A DNA stretch of 7,006 nucleotides from Desulfococcus sp. (GTDB lineage: Bacteria; Desulfobacterota; Desulfobacteria; Desulfobacterales; Desulfosalsimonadaceae), in the NCBI GenBank assembly GCA_024641805.1, contig JAHECJ010000104.1:1-7006 (forward strand). The letters are read 5' to 3'. The position numbers and the translations under genes are program-made. Positions 1-5,835 of the stretch are shown here, in pieces. The notes under the pieces are model-generated. The model did no database searches. It saw only the letters and a list, made by a program, of their open reading frames with translations, and had not been told where the DNA came from. The number at the start of each line of letters is the position of its first letter. Within the stretch, counting starts at the first letter, position 1.

Positions 1-2048
1 CGCTATATCTGGATTCAGGGAATGCATCCCTTGATTTGAAAGGAGAGGTGGGGTTCCATCCGCCGGAAGACGTGTCGGCTCATATGACACTGCGGGATTT
101 TAACCTCAAGCGGATTTCCGGATTTTGGAAAGACGGGGACAAAATTCAGGGCCTGCTGTCATCAGAGGTTCACCTGTCGGGTTTTCTGGAAAATCCGGTT
201 ATCAAGCTGTCAGCATCCGTCAAAGATTTTTCCTATGAGGGATTACCGGTGACGGATATGTCGGCTTCACTTAAATATGAAGATTCCAAAATAGAGGTTA
301 CCGGCTCCGGTCTCCGGCAGGGGAGTAGATTTTTGGATGTCAATGGATCCGCCGTTATGCGATTGGCGCTGCATCCCTTTGTTTTCACTCCCAAGCCTGA
401 AAGTCTTCTGGTTAGTATAAATCTGGAAAAAATCGATATGTCGGAAATTTCGGGATTCATGCCAAGGGGAGATCAAATAAAGGGCCGCTTGTCATCTGAC
501 ATTAAACTGTCCGGTCGGTTGGAAAACCCGGAGATGGATATCCATTTGCAGATAAAAGACGCCGTTTTTGATAAATTTCTGATTTCTGAAGCTTCGGCAT
601 CCATAAAATATTTGGATTCAAAAGCGATGGTGACCGCATCCGCTTACCGCCAAAACAAAAAACTGCTGGATGTAAACGGTACAGCGATGGCTTCACTGTC
701 GTTATATCCGTTTGAATTTGTGCCAACGCCCGGTGGACTTGATCTTGCAATGGTTCTGGAGCAGATGGATATTTCATGGATATCCGATATCATCAATGAT
801 CCGGAATATGATATCAGCGGTATTATTGATGCCAAAGCGTTCGCGACCGGGGATCTTTTCCAGCCCAATGTCCATGGGGGGATGAAGCTGAGCCAGGGTT
901 CGCTGGATTTGAAAAAACAGAATTTGATTTATGAAACCCTGACCGCGGATCTCCGGTTTGAAAAAAAGACAATCACCATAGATGACATCACCCTCAAAGG
1001 CGATAAAGAAGGGACCCTGAATCTGTCCGGCGTTCTGACGCATGATAATTTCAAACCGCAGACATTCAATCTCCGGGCGGTGGGAGATCAATTCTATATT
1101 CCCTTTCACAGCGGTGCGGATGTAAGGATTAATCCGGATATAACCCTTTCCGGAGTATGGGACGCCCCTGTTCTGTCAGGGAAAATCATGGTTCCGGGAG
1201 GACGCGTCAATCTGGACCGGTTTCTTGAAAAAAAACTCGCGGAGATTCAAATTGTTGCACCGGTGTCTCCTGAAAACGGTGTGCTTCAGATTCCGGATAA
1301 GGAACCGGAACCGCTGGAATTTGTTGATCCGCTGACTGCGGACGTTGCTGTGATTATACCCAATAATTTATGGATTAGAGGGAAGGACGAATTTGTCGAA
1401 ATCAAAGGAAATGTACAGTTAAGAAAGGATCCGAAAAAACCCTTCGTTCTGTATGGGTCGCTTTCTCCTGTCCGGGGAACATACCGTTTCCAGGGCAGGC
1501 TTTTTCAGATTAATCAGGGAACGTTGACGTTCACCGGGCAGGAGGACGTGAATCCGTCAATTGATATTGAAGCGTCCACAGCAATTGCTGATGTAAAGAT
1601 TATTATCCGGCTGAGCGGAACGTTTGAGCATCTTAACCTGGTTCTGGACAGCGAACCGGCCATGGATCAATCGGCAATCATCTCTTATCTCATCTTCGGC
1701 CGGGGGCCAAATGATCTCTCGACAAAGGAAAGTTTTCAGGCTGAAGGAACGGCACTCAGTTTTACAGGCCAGATCGCGGCAGACAAGCTCAGAGATGTTG
1801 TCGGTGATACACTGGGAATAGATTATCTGAACATCAGTGCCGGCAGCGGCGGGATTCGCCAGGGATCACTGACCATGGGCAAGTATGTAGTGCCCAAAGT
1901 TTTCGTCGTCTTCCGCAAGGGATTTGATGAAACAGTTTCACAAAAACTGGAAGTGACATACGAGATAAACAAGAACTTTGATCTTGAAACCCGGATTGAT
2001 GATGAACAGACTTCCGCCCTTGACCTGATCTGGAAATATGATTTTTGA
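1..2048 (+). CDS. tamB: TamB-like translocation/assembly protein (DUF490), C-terminal part, 5' end outside window
   Basis: The reading frame is open from the left edge (first whole codon at base 3) to TGA at 2046-2048, so this is the C-terminal 681 residues or so of a longer protein; the TTG at 36 is only an internal codon. TamB is an inner-membrane-anchored periplasmic protein with a long beta-rich groove, which works with TamA or BamA in outer-membrane protein assembly and is implicated in lipid transport. Seen here: a conserved TamB C-terminus (roughly the last 140 residues) with the LIFGRGPNDLS segment, a run resembling L-x-x-GKY-x-x-P-x-x-x-V, then beta strands ending in the aromatic terminus IWKYDF. 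The N-terminal half is built from repeats of exactly 111 residues (units at about 114-446 and 447-779, a third diverged one from 780). No transmembrane anchor is visible because the N-terminus lies outside. The stop codon lies inside the left arm of a repeat element. The family assignment is confident; tamA would be expected upstream but cannot be seen. Confidence 0.9.
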   Translation, partial: LYLDSGNASLDLKGEVGFHPPEDVSAHMTLRDFNLKRISGFWKDGDKIQGLLSSEVHLSGFLENPVIKLSASVKDFSYEGLPVTDMSASLKYEDSKIEVTGSGLRQGSRFLDVNGSAVMRLALHPFVFTPKPESLLVSINLEKIDMSEISGFMPRGDQIKGRLSSDIKLSGRLENPEMDIHLQIKDAVFDKFLISEASASIKYLDSKAMVTASAYRQNKKLLDVNGTAMASLSLYPFEFVPTPGGLDLAMVLEQMDISWISDIINDPEYDISGIIDAKAFATGDLFQPNVHGGMKLSQGSLDLKKQNLIYETLTADLRFEKKTITIDDITLKGDKEGTLNLSGVLTHDNFKPQTFNLRAVGDQFYIPFHSGADVRINPDITLSGVWDAPVLSGKIMVPGGRVNLDRFLEKKLAEIQIVAPVSPENGVLQIPDKEPEPLEFVDPLTADVAVIIPNNLWIRGKDEFVEIKGNVQLRKDPKKPFVLYGSLSPVRGTYRFQGRLFQINQGTLTFTGQEDVNPSIDIEASTAIADVKIIIRLSGTFEHLNLVLDSEPAMDQSAIISYLIFGRGPNDLSTKESFQAEGTALSFTGQIAADKLRDVVGDTLGIDYLNISAGSGGIRQGSLTMGKYVVPKVFVVFRKGFDETVSQKLEVTYEINKNFDLETRIDDEQTSALDLIWKYDF
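114..779 (+). repeat. Two tandem 333-bp (111-residue) coding repeats inside tamB
   Basis: Counting residues from base 36, the motif ISGF...GD-I-G-LSS...LSG-LENP occurs at residue 27 and again at residue 138. A weaker version, ISDI...ISG-IDA...TGDLFQPN, begins at residue 249, giving an exact 111-residue period twice. Other parts of the unit also match, for example SASLKY versus SASIKY, FLDVNGSA versus LLDVNGTA, and HPFVFTPKP versus YPFEFVPTP. The first bases of the window match the end of a unit, so at least one more copy probably lies upstream. The repeats fit the elongated beta-groove architecture of TamB and suggest growth by duplication. Confidence 0.85.
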
Positions 2049-2173
2049 CGGCTGTGTAAAAAGTCCATCTTCTGTGTTGCGCTTCAGCCTTCGCTGCTTC
2101 AAAGTACGAAAAGGTCATATCATTACGAAAGCTTCGCGTGCCTTGAATTTGAAGTTTTTTACGCAGCCGTCAA
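2045..2173. repeat. Palindromic intergenic repeat element, copy 1 (MITE/REP-like, 129 bp)
   Basis: The left end TTGACGGCTGTGTAAAAA (2045-2062) is the near-perfect inverse of the right end at 2156-2173, with one mismatch in 18. The interior carries GTTGC (2076-2080), GTACGAAAAG (2104-2113) and GCCTTGAA (2140-2147). The same landmarks recur in the same order and at almost the same spacing in the element at 6662-6788. The element starts over the tamB stop codon and fills nearly all of the space to the convergent rubredoxin gene. It has no coding capacity of its own that I would accept. Transcribed, it could fold into a long stem and may act as a terminator for either flanking gene; that role is inferred. 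Confidence 0.8.
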
Positions 2174-2184
2174 GCTATGATTTT

Positions 2185-2343
2185 TTAGTCAACCGGTTCA
2201 AAAAAATCTTTTTCAGAGTCGCATTTCGGGCATACCCAGTCGTCCGGCAGATCTTTAAAGGGCGTTCCGGCCGGGATGTTGTTTTCCGGGTCGCCGTGTT
2301 CAGGATCGTATTCATATGCGCATGGGCATTCATGTTTTTTCAT
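2185..2343 (-). CDS. Rubredoxin with C-x-C first metal motif
   Basis: A 52-residue protein begins MKKHECPCAYEYDP and contains GDPENNIPAGTPF, DLPDDWVCPKC and FEPVD. This is the full length and order of a classical rubredoxin, a soluble one-electron carrier with a single iron held by four cysteines. The iron ligands are predicted as C6, C8, C38 and C41. The first pair is C-x-C, where the classical motif is C-x2-C-G-Y; the residue after it is Ala instead of Gly, and Asp follows the second pair where Gly is usual. The start is well supported by GGAG about six bases upstream. It lies 34 bp downstream of the zinc-ribbon gene on the same strand, so the two are probably co-transcribed. Its 3' end abuts the palindromic element. 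The family call is firm; whether the shortened motif binds iron normally is open. Confidence 0.92.
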   Translation of the reverse strand: MKKHECPCAYEYDPEHGDPENNIPAGTPFKDLPDDWVCPKCDSEKDFFEPVD

Positions 2344-2377
2344 TATCGCTCCATTTCATTAGATGTTTACAATAGGT

Positions 2378-2584
2378 TTACTTTTTTATTTCATCATACT
2401 TTCCTTTCCAGGCGCATTTTTCGCAGTAGATGTGCGAGTCGCCGAAGAGTTCCGGGATATCCGACTCATCGATCTCCGGATCGAAGCAGGCCTGGCCCGC
2501 CTCACAATCAAATCCATAGGTTTGATATTCATCATCCGCATCTTTTACATAAAATTTTTGGCAACCGCAATAGGGACATTTCAT
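2378..2584 (-). CDS. Small zinc-ribbon-like protein, function unknown
   Basis: A 68-residue acidic protein starts MKCPYCGCQKFYV and ends YCEKCAWKGKYDEIKK. The pairs C3-x2-C6 and C54-x2-C57 form a zinc-ribbon or rubredoxin-like knuckle arrangement; further cysteines are C8, C27 and C33. No signal peptide or membrane segment is present. The frame extends upstream to 2653, but I chose the ATG at 2584 because the family-like CPYC motif begins right there and the upstream residues look like translated leader; a short GGGG run lies about eight bases upstream. It probably heads a two-gene unit with the rubredoxin and is divergent from the FKBP-like gene. I do not recognise a specific named family, and metal binding is inferred from the cysteine pattern. 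Confidence 0.8.
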   Translation of the reverse strand: MKCPYCGCQKFYVKDADDEYQTYGFDCEAGQACFDPEIDESDIPELFGDSHIYCEKCAWKGKYDEIKK

Positions 2585-2713
2585 TTTGGTACCCCGTTCT
2601 TTGAATTGGATTCGGTTAAGAAAAATTTGTCGAGATATTGCATTAACACACAATATAATTATTATGTTTTCATATACAAATTAAATGACAAATTATTGCC
2701 ATCGGAGAAGATT
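2585..2713. promoter_or_regulatory. AT-rich divergent promoter region
   Basis: This 129-bp gap separates two divergent starts (2584 minus, 2714 plus) and is markedly AT-rich at about 2621-2700. For the plus strand, TTGCAT (2638-2643) and TATTAT (2660-2665) are spaced by 16 bp; a TATAAT also occurs at 2654-2659 without a good partner. For the minus strand, TTGTCA (complement of 2686-2691) with CATAAT (complement of 2661-2666) is possible at a long 19-bp spacing. The gap must hold both promoters by layout, but the exact boxes are weak predictions. Confidence 0.45.
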
Positions 2714-3115
2714 ATGGAAAATAAATTAAATAACGTCGGGCCTTTGAAAAAAGTTTCACTGGTTTTTACTGCGGGAACCAGGCCTGAATCATATGATCTG
2801 ATAGCCACACCGCAACCTCTGGAATTTATCGCAGGCATCGGCACCGAGGGTCTGACGCAACTCGAATGCGCGCTGGACGGGAAACAATCCGGCGATAAAG
2901 GGATGATCGAAGTGGATTCGAAAAATATGGCTGAGATTTTCGGTCATATTATACCCTGCACCGATTTCTTGCCAATCCATTCCCGCCATTTTTATTTTCA
3001 GTATGTCATCACCGGCATTTCAGATGCCTCGCCACGGGAAGTGGTTAAGTCCATGGCCGCCGCAACCGGCGGCGGGTGCAGTGACGGGTGCGACTGCGGT
3101 TGCGGATCTCATTAG
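2714..3115 (+). CDS. Minimal SlyD-like FKBP-fold protein with cysteine-rich tail
   Basis: A 133-residue soluble protein. Residues 14-67 follow the FKBP/SlyD pattern: a beta strand VSLVFTAG, then PLEFIAGIG (35-43), then a GLxxLExAL-like helix (LTQLECALDGKQSGDK, 47-62). Residues 93-114, FYFQYVITGISDASPREVVK and following, match the last strand and the start of the tail helix of SlyD (pattern V-x-x-I-R-E-A-T-x-E-E-L). The tail CSDGCDCGCGSH carries four cysteines and a terminal His, like the metal-binding tail of SlyD. The insert-in-flap chaperone domain of SlyD (some 50 residues) is reduced to a short stretch at about 72-90. SlyD proteins are peptidyl-prolyl isomerases and nickel chaperones; activity here is uncertain because the active-site region is shortened. 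The start is set by GGAGAAG a few bases before ATG; the frame extends upstream to 2363 but that part is leader. The next gene begins at once. Confidence 0.7.
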   Translation: MENKLNNVGPLKKVSLVFTAGTRPESYDLIATPQPLEFIAGIGTEGLTQLECALDGKQSGDKGMIEVDSKNMAEIFGHIIPCTDFLPIHSRHFYFQYVITGISDASPREVVKSMAAATGGGCSDGCDCGCGSH

Positions 3116-3116
3116 C

Positions 3117-3701
3117 GTGCCGGTTCAACCGTTTAATTCCGCAGGCATCCCCCTGGAACTCGACAAGGTTTGTGTCGTCGCATTTGAAGACAATGCACCG
3201 CCCTGGCGAAATGATCACTTATGGCGGGCGGCAGGCAGCACGCTAAGATATCTGATTCACCTTCACCAAGATCGACTGAATCCGTCTCGGGAAGCCGCGG
3301 GTTGTATAAAAAATCTTCTTTCCGGTATTGATGATATGCTTGATCGATTGGGCAAAAAGACCTGTGCCCGGTGCATTGCTCCCTGCTGCCGGGTGGCGGA
3401 TGTCTCTTATGATTTCAGGGATCTGTTGTATATCCATATGACGGATCAGGTCATTCCCCCGGGACAGCCGCGCCGGTCGGGCGGTGAGGTATGCTGTTAT
3501 CTGGGGCCATCGGGATGTCTGATTCCCCGCTTTGGACGTCCATGGATCTGCACATGGTATATTTGCGCGGACCAGAAAAATTATCTGGCCGGTCATCAGG
3601 AGATTGCTGGTGACCGTTTACAGTCCGAAATAGAATCGATTCGTATGTTAAGAAAACAGATGGAGAAGTCCTTTATCGATGCCGTTGCAACCGATGGATG
3701 A
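3117..3701 (+). CDS. YkgJ-like cysteine-cluster protein (putative zinc/iron-chelating)
   Basis: With the GTG at 3117 as start this is a 194-residue soluble protein. It has C83-A-R-C86-x3-C90-C91, the C-x2-C-x3-CC signature of the YkgJ family, and a second cluster with C126-C127, C134, C145 and C150 in the setting CCYLGPSGCLIP...RPWICTWYIC. Eight or nine cysteines could hold zinc, iron or an Fe-S centre; the family has no firmly established general function. A charged helix (about 161-187) ends the protein. The start is uncertain: GTG 3117 lies one base after the upstream stop, with GGAT about nine bases before it; GTG 3081 and ATG 3003 are also in frame, but the latter would translate 113 bp of the FKBP gene out of frame. 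It is very likely co-transcribed, and translationally coupled, with the FKBP-like gene. Confidence 0.8.
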   Translation: MPVQPFNSAGIPLELDKVCVVAFEDNAPPWRNDHLWRAAGSTLRYLIHLHQDRLNPSREAAGCIKNLLSGIDDMLDRLGKKTCARCIAPCCRVADVSYDFRDLLYIHMTDQVIPPGQPRRSGGEVCCYLGPSGCLIPRFGRPWICTWYICADQKNYLAGHQEIAGDRLQSEIESIRMLRKQMEKSFIDAVATDG

Positions 3702-3775
3702 TCTTTAAAAACGGCTATATGGAAAGTCGGGATACCGTTGTTCCTAATTTGCAGTTGCCAATCCGAAAAAGAATC

Positions 3776-3822
3776 AAAAAAAGCGGGTGTTATGCCAGTC
3801 TTAATGGCACGCCACCCGCTTT
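3776..3822 (-). terminator. Rho-independent terminator hairpin for the rubredoxin-DUF2231 gene
   Basis: AAAGCGGGTG (3780-3789) pairs with CACCCGCTTT (3813-3822). Inside the loop, TGCCA and TGGCA form a further 5-bp stem. On the minus strand the hairpin is followed by seven T residues (A run at 3776-3782), 28 bp past the stop of the fusion gene. On the plus strand it follows the YkgJ-like gene but has only TTT then AAAATT, so termination there would be weaker. It sits between convergent genes and may serve both. Confidence 0.85.
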
Positions 3823-3850
3823 AAAATTAAAATATTCAGCCACCCGGATA

Positions 3851-4507
3851 TCAGTCTTTGAATACCAGTTTGCCCCCGATATGCCCCGCAATGCCGGTTG
3901 CCGCAAGCAGGATCAGGTGGAGCAGGAAGAAGCCGGTCCTCATGGCGGATGAAGTCGCAAGGATCTCAGGAGAAATAATGTGCCAGACAACAATAATGAG
4001 TGCTGTGGCTGTCACCACCAGGGCTGAAATAATCTTGATGATAAAGAGGCTGGTCCAAGCGCCCTGGTACTTCTTTTTCCATTCATTGTATCCGGTGAAC
4101 AGGACCACCGGAAGTGTGAGCAGCACAAAAGCCATATTGTAAAACGATGCTTTTTCCAGGCCGGCAAAATGAAAAATCACGGCCAGAAAGATAAATGCAA
4201 CCGCCACCGGGATCACGCCATTCGGGAAATGAACGGCAATCGGATGAAGATGGTGCCGGATCATCAGGTTTGTGACTGAATCATAGGAGAACAGCGATGG
4301 GGCGGGTGTATTCGGCGCCGTCGGTTTTGCTTCAGTCTTTTTCTCGGCCGTCGGTTTCGCTTCAGCCGGTTTCGAGGCCGCCGGATCCTCTTTTATGTCA
4401 CTCAATTCGACGAACTGGCTTTTGTCTGCACCGCAGACCGGACACGTTTCCGGTGGTTCTTCGCCCGTGTGGATATATCCGCAAACCGAGCATTGCCACT
4501 TTTTCAT
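3851..4507 (-). CDS. Rubredoxin-like domain fused to DUF2231 membrane domain
   Basis: A 218-residue protein in three parts. Residues 1-35, MKKWQCSVCGYIHTGEEPP and ETCPVCGADKSQF, form a short rubredoxin-like iron-binding domain of the rubrerythrin C-terminal type (C6, C9, C22, C25). Residues 36-71 are a Pro/Ala/Lys/Glu-rich flexible linker. Residues 88-216 form a DUF2231-type membrane domain with four hydrophobic helices, at about 92-116, 122-140, 154-178 and 191-212, and the opening motif HLHPIAVHFPNG. Histidines 88, 93, 176, 197 and 209 lie in or near helices; some could bind heme, though this is a guess. The likely role is electron transfer at the membrane, with the redox head on one side. 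The start at 4507 is set by GGAGGGA just upstream; an in-frame extension to 4543 lacks this. It is monocistronic, with a terminator at 3776-3822. Confidence 0.88.
   Translation of the reverse strand: MKKWQCSVCGYIHTGEEPPETCPVCGADKSQFVELSDIKEDPAASKPAEAKPTAEKKTEAKPTAPNTPAPSLFSYDSVTNLMIRHHLHPIAVHFPNGVIPVAVAFIFLAVIFHFAGLEKASFYNMAFVLLTLPVVLFTGYNEWKKKYQGAWTSLFIIKIISALVVTATALIIVVWHIISPEILATSSAMRTGFFLLHLILLAATGIAGHIGGKLVFKD
4317..4365. repeat. 19-bp direct repeat in linker coding region
   Basis: GCCGTCGGTTTTGCTTCAG (4317-4335) recurs at 4347-4365 with one mismatch, giving a 30-bp period. On the minus strand it encodes the two EAKPTA segments of the linker between the rubredoxin-like and membrane domains. 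This suggests that the linker has lengthened by slippage or local duplication in whole-codon units. Confidence 0.8.
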
Positions 4508-4544
4508 AGTTCCCTCCACGTCTAAAAAGGATAAATCGTTCAAT

Positions 4545-4570
4545 CATTGATTCAGGATGTTGAATCAATG
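4545..4570. promoter_or_regulatory. Perfect 10-bp inverted repeat in the leader of the rubredoxin-DUF2231 gene
   Basis: CATTGATTCA (4545-4554), a 6-bp spacer GGATGT and TGAATCAATG (4561-4570) make a perfect dyad. On the minus strand it lies between a TATAAT-like box (4582-4587) and the ribosome binding site of the gene starting at 4507, so it would sit just after the transcription start. It may be an operator or an mRNA hairpin. The half-sites resemble TTGAT/ATCAA, but the spacing is too wide for an FNR/CRP-type site. Confidence 0.55.
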
Positions 4571-4581
4571 TTTATTCGGTT

Positions 4582-4587
4582 ATTATA
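4582..4587 (-). promoter_or_regulatory. Candidate -10 box for the rubredoxin-DUF2231 gene
   Basis: The complement reads TATAAT, an exact sigma-70-type -10 box about 75 bp upstream of the start codon. No convincing -35 is present; TTCCAT at 16 bp is the closest. Transcription would start near 4574, immediately before the 26-bp palindrome. Confidence 0.4.
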
Positions 4588-4629
4588 GGGGAATCGGTAT
4601 TCAATGGAATGAATTCACCGGATTTTTAA

Positions 4630-4790
4630 AAATTGAAAATGAATTTTAGCCAAGTAATTGACGTCATGCAAGCGGATTTATTTTCTTCTAAAAAAATATT
4701 ATAGATAGTTTTTATCCCAAAAGTTTTGTCGAATACCCAATATATTCATATGTAAGATTGAGAAACCGCATGATGTTGTTGTTGTGAAAA
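4630..4790. other. Non-coding stretch with no recognisable feature
   Basis: This AT-rich part of the 345-bp gap between the divergent genes at 4507 and 4853 has no reading frame I would support and no strong hairpin. TGACGTCA, a short palindrome, occurs at 4658-4665 but could be chance. Confidence 0.5.
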
Positions 4791-4799
4791 ACATGTTAA

Positions 4800-4820
4800 G
4801 GGGTCAAGTCTTCGTTTGAC
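4800..4820. repeat. REP-like palindrome at the left of the transposase gene
   Basis: GGGG followed by GTCAA (4803-4807), an 8-bp loop and TTGAC (4816-4820) forms a small hairpin just upstream of a REP-associated transposase. Such transposases (RAYTs) are typically flanked by short palindromes that they recognise, and a GGGGTCAAGTC-like sequence is, from memory, common upstream of such genes. The hairpin is seen; the role as a recognition site is inferred. Confidence 0.5.
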
Positions 4821-4844
4821 ATTTTCCTGATTAATTGTTATTTA
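4816..4844 (+). promoter_or_regulatory. Promoter of the transposase gene, probably leaderless mRNA
   Basis: A perfect -35 TTGACA (4816-4821) is followed after 17 bp by TATTTA (4839-4844). The predicted transcription start, about 4851, falls within two or three bases of the ATG at 4853, and no Shine-Dalgarno sequence precedes that ATG. The message would therefore be leaderless. The -35 box overlaps the right arm of the REP-like palindrome, so a protein binding the palindrome would compete with RNA polymerase. Confidence 0.5.
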
Positions 4845-4852
4845 TATATGTT

Positions 4853-5821
4853 ATGAGCAGACCACTAAGAATAGAATTCCCCGGTGCATGGTATTACGTG
4901 ACCAACCGCGGCCGGCACGGAGACCTTGTTTTTGTCGATAAGTATGACTATCAGGTTTTTGTCGATTTACTTGAAGAATCGGTCTCGTTATGGAACATCG
5001 GCATCAGTGCATATTGTCTGCTGCCCAATCAGTATCATATGCTGGTCCGGACGCCGGAAGGAAACCTTTCCCGAAGCATGCGCCATATCAACGGAATTTA
5101 TACCCAGCGGTATAACCGGGCGCATGATTTCGACGGTCCTCTGTTCCGGGGGAGATTTAAAAGCATACTGGTGGATGAAGGTGCCTATCTTATTGAAATT
5201 GTAAAATATATTCATCAGTTACCGGAAAATGAAAAAATCGTTGCGCAATTTGATCGATATCCCTGGAGCAGTCATCCGGGGTACGTCTCCAACGCCAAAA
5301 AATGGGCCTGGCTGAATAAAGATATTATTTTTTCATTGATTTCAACTACCCGGCGGGGCAGTGTGAAAGCATACCGGAAGGTGATGCGTGAGAGTTTCAG
5401 CGATGAAATTACCCGGCTTTTTTCCATGAAAAAATTTCCGGCCATTTTGGGGAAAAACAATTTTATTAAATGGGTCCGAAATGAATTTTATGCCGACAAA
5501 TCCCATCATCAGGTTCCGGACTCGGCAATACTCGCGCCTGATGTGGATCGCATAAAAACAGCTGTTTCAAAAGAATACCGGGTTGATGAAGATGAGCTGA
5601 TGAAGTCACGGCGCGGCATTTTTAATGAACCCAGAGGGGTTGCCATTTATTTGACACGCATATTGAGAAAAGACAGCCTTGAAATCATCGGCAAAGAGTT
5701 TTCAATGGCCGGATACAGTTCCGTCAGCAGCGCGATTATGCGAATGAAACAGCAAATGGCGAAAGACAAAAATCTTCCCGGGCGCATTGATAAAATTAGA
5801 TTAATGATAATAAGCCGGTAG
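4853..5821 (+). CDS. REP-associated tyrosine transposase (Y1_Tnp/RAYT) with DnaA domain IV-like C-terminus
   Basis: A 322-residue protein begins MSRPLRIEFPGAWYYVTNRG, the standard start of this family. The Y1 domain spans about 1-140: beta-strand motif AYCLLPNQYHMLVRTPEGN (53-71), SRSMRHINGIYTQRYN (73-88), LFRGRFKSILVD (97-108), and the helix with the likely catalytic Y119 (VKYIHQLP). The HUH motif that normally reads H-x-H is Q60-Y61-H62, and the usual YIHxNP is YIHQLP. Residues about 228-315 resemble DnaA domain IV, a helix-turn-helix DNA-binding fold, with RRGIFNEPRGVAIYLTR and GYSSVSSAI. RAYTs are single-copy, HUH-nuclease-like proteins linked to dispersal of REP palindromes. The ATG at 4853 is preferred over TTG 4835 because the conserved N-terminus begins there. 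No downstream partner; it is a stand-alone gene. Activity is uncertain given the lost histidine. Confidence 0.9.
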   Translation: MSRPLRIEFPGAWYYVTNRGRHGDLVFVDKYDYQVFVDLLEESVSLWNIGISAYCLLPNQYHMLVRTPEGNLSRSMRHINGIYTQRYNRAHDFDGPLFRGRFKSILVDEGAYLIEIVKYIHQLPENEKIVAQFDRYPWSSHPGYVSNAKKWAWLNKDIIFSLISTTRRGSVKAYRKVMRESFSDEITRLFSMKKFPAILGKNNFIKWVRNEFYADKSHHQVPDSAILAPDVDRIKTAVSKEYRVDEDELMKSRRGIFNEPRGVAIYLTRILRKDSLEIIGKEFSMAGYSSVSSAIMRMKQQMAKDKNLPGRIDKIRLMIISR

Positions 5822-5835
5822 TCTCCTGCCATAGA

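Noticed and set aside
1834..2118. Minus-strand frame opposite the end of tamB
   Set aside because: It is a shadow of the conserved TamB C-terminus and repeat element, with no start signal.
2045..2173. A full insertion sequence
   Set aside because: It has inverted ends but is only 129 bp with no transposase, so a non-autonomous or REP-like repeat is the most that can be supported.
2038..2604. Plus-strand 188-codon open frame
   Set aside because: It lies opposite the rubredoxin and zinc-ribbon genes and runs through the repeat element; the translation is Arg/Phe-rich with no family resemblance.
3003..3116. Longer N-terminus for the YkgJ-like protein from ATG 3003
   Set aside because: This part is the FKBP-like gene read in another frame; 113 bp of overlap is unlikely when a GTG lies right after the upstream stop.
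3698..3952. Plus-strand 84-codon frame overlapping the YkgJ-like stop by ATGA
   Set aside because: It crosses the terminator hairpin and the end of the convergent membrane-fusion gene, has no recognisable motif, and the overlap alone is not enough support.
4545..4570. FNR/CRP-type binding site
   Set aside because: TTGAT and ATCAA are present, but they are separated by more than the 4-6 bases such dimers need.
4835..4852. TTG 4835 as transposase start
   Set aside because: The conserved family N-terminus begins at ATG 4853, and the predicted promoter -10 lies over the upstream codons.
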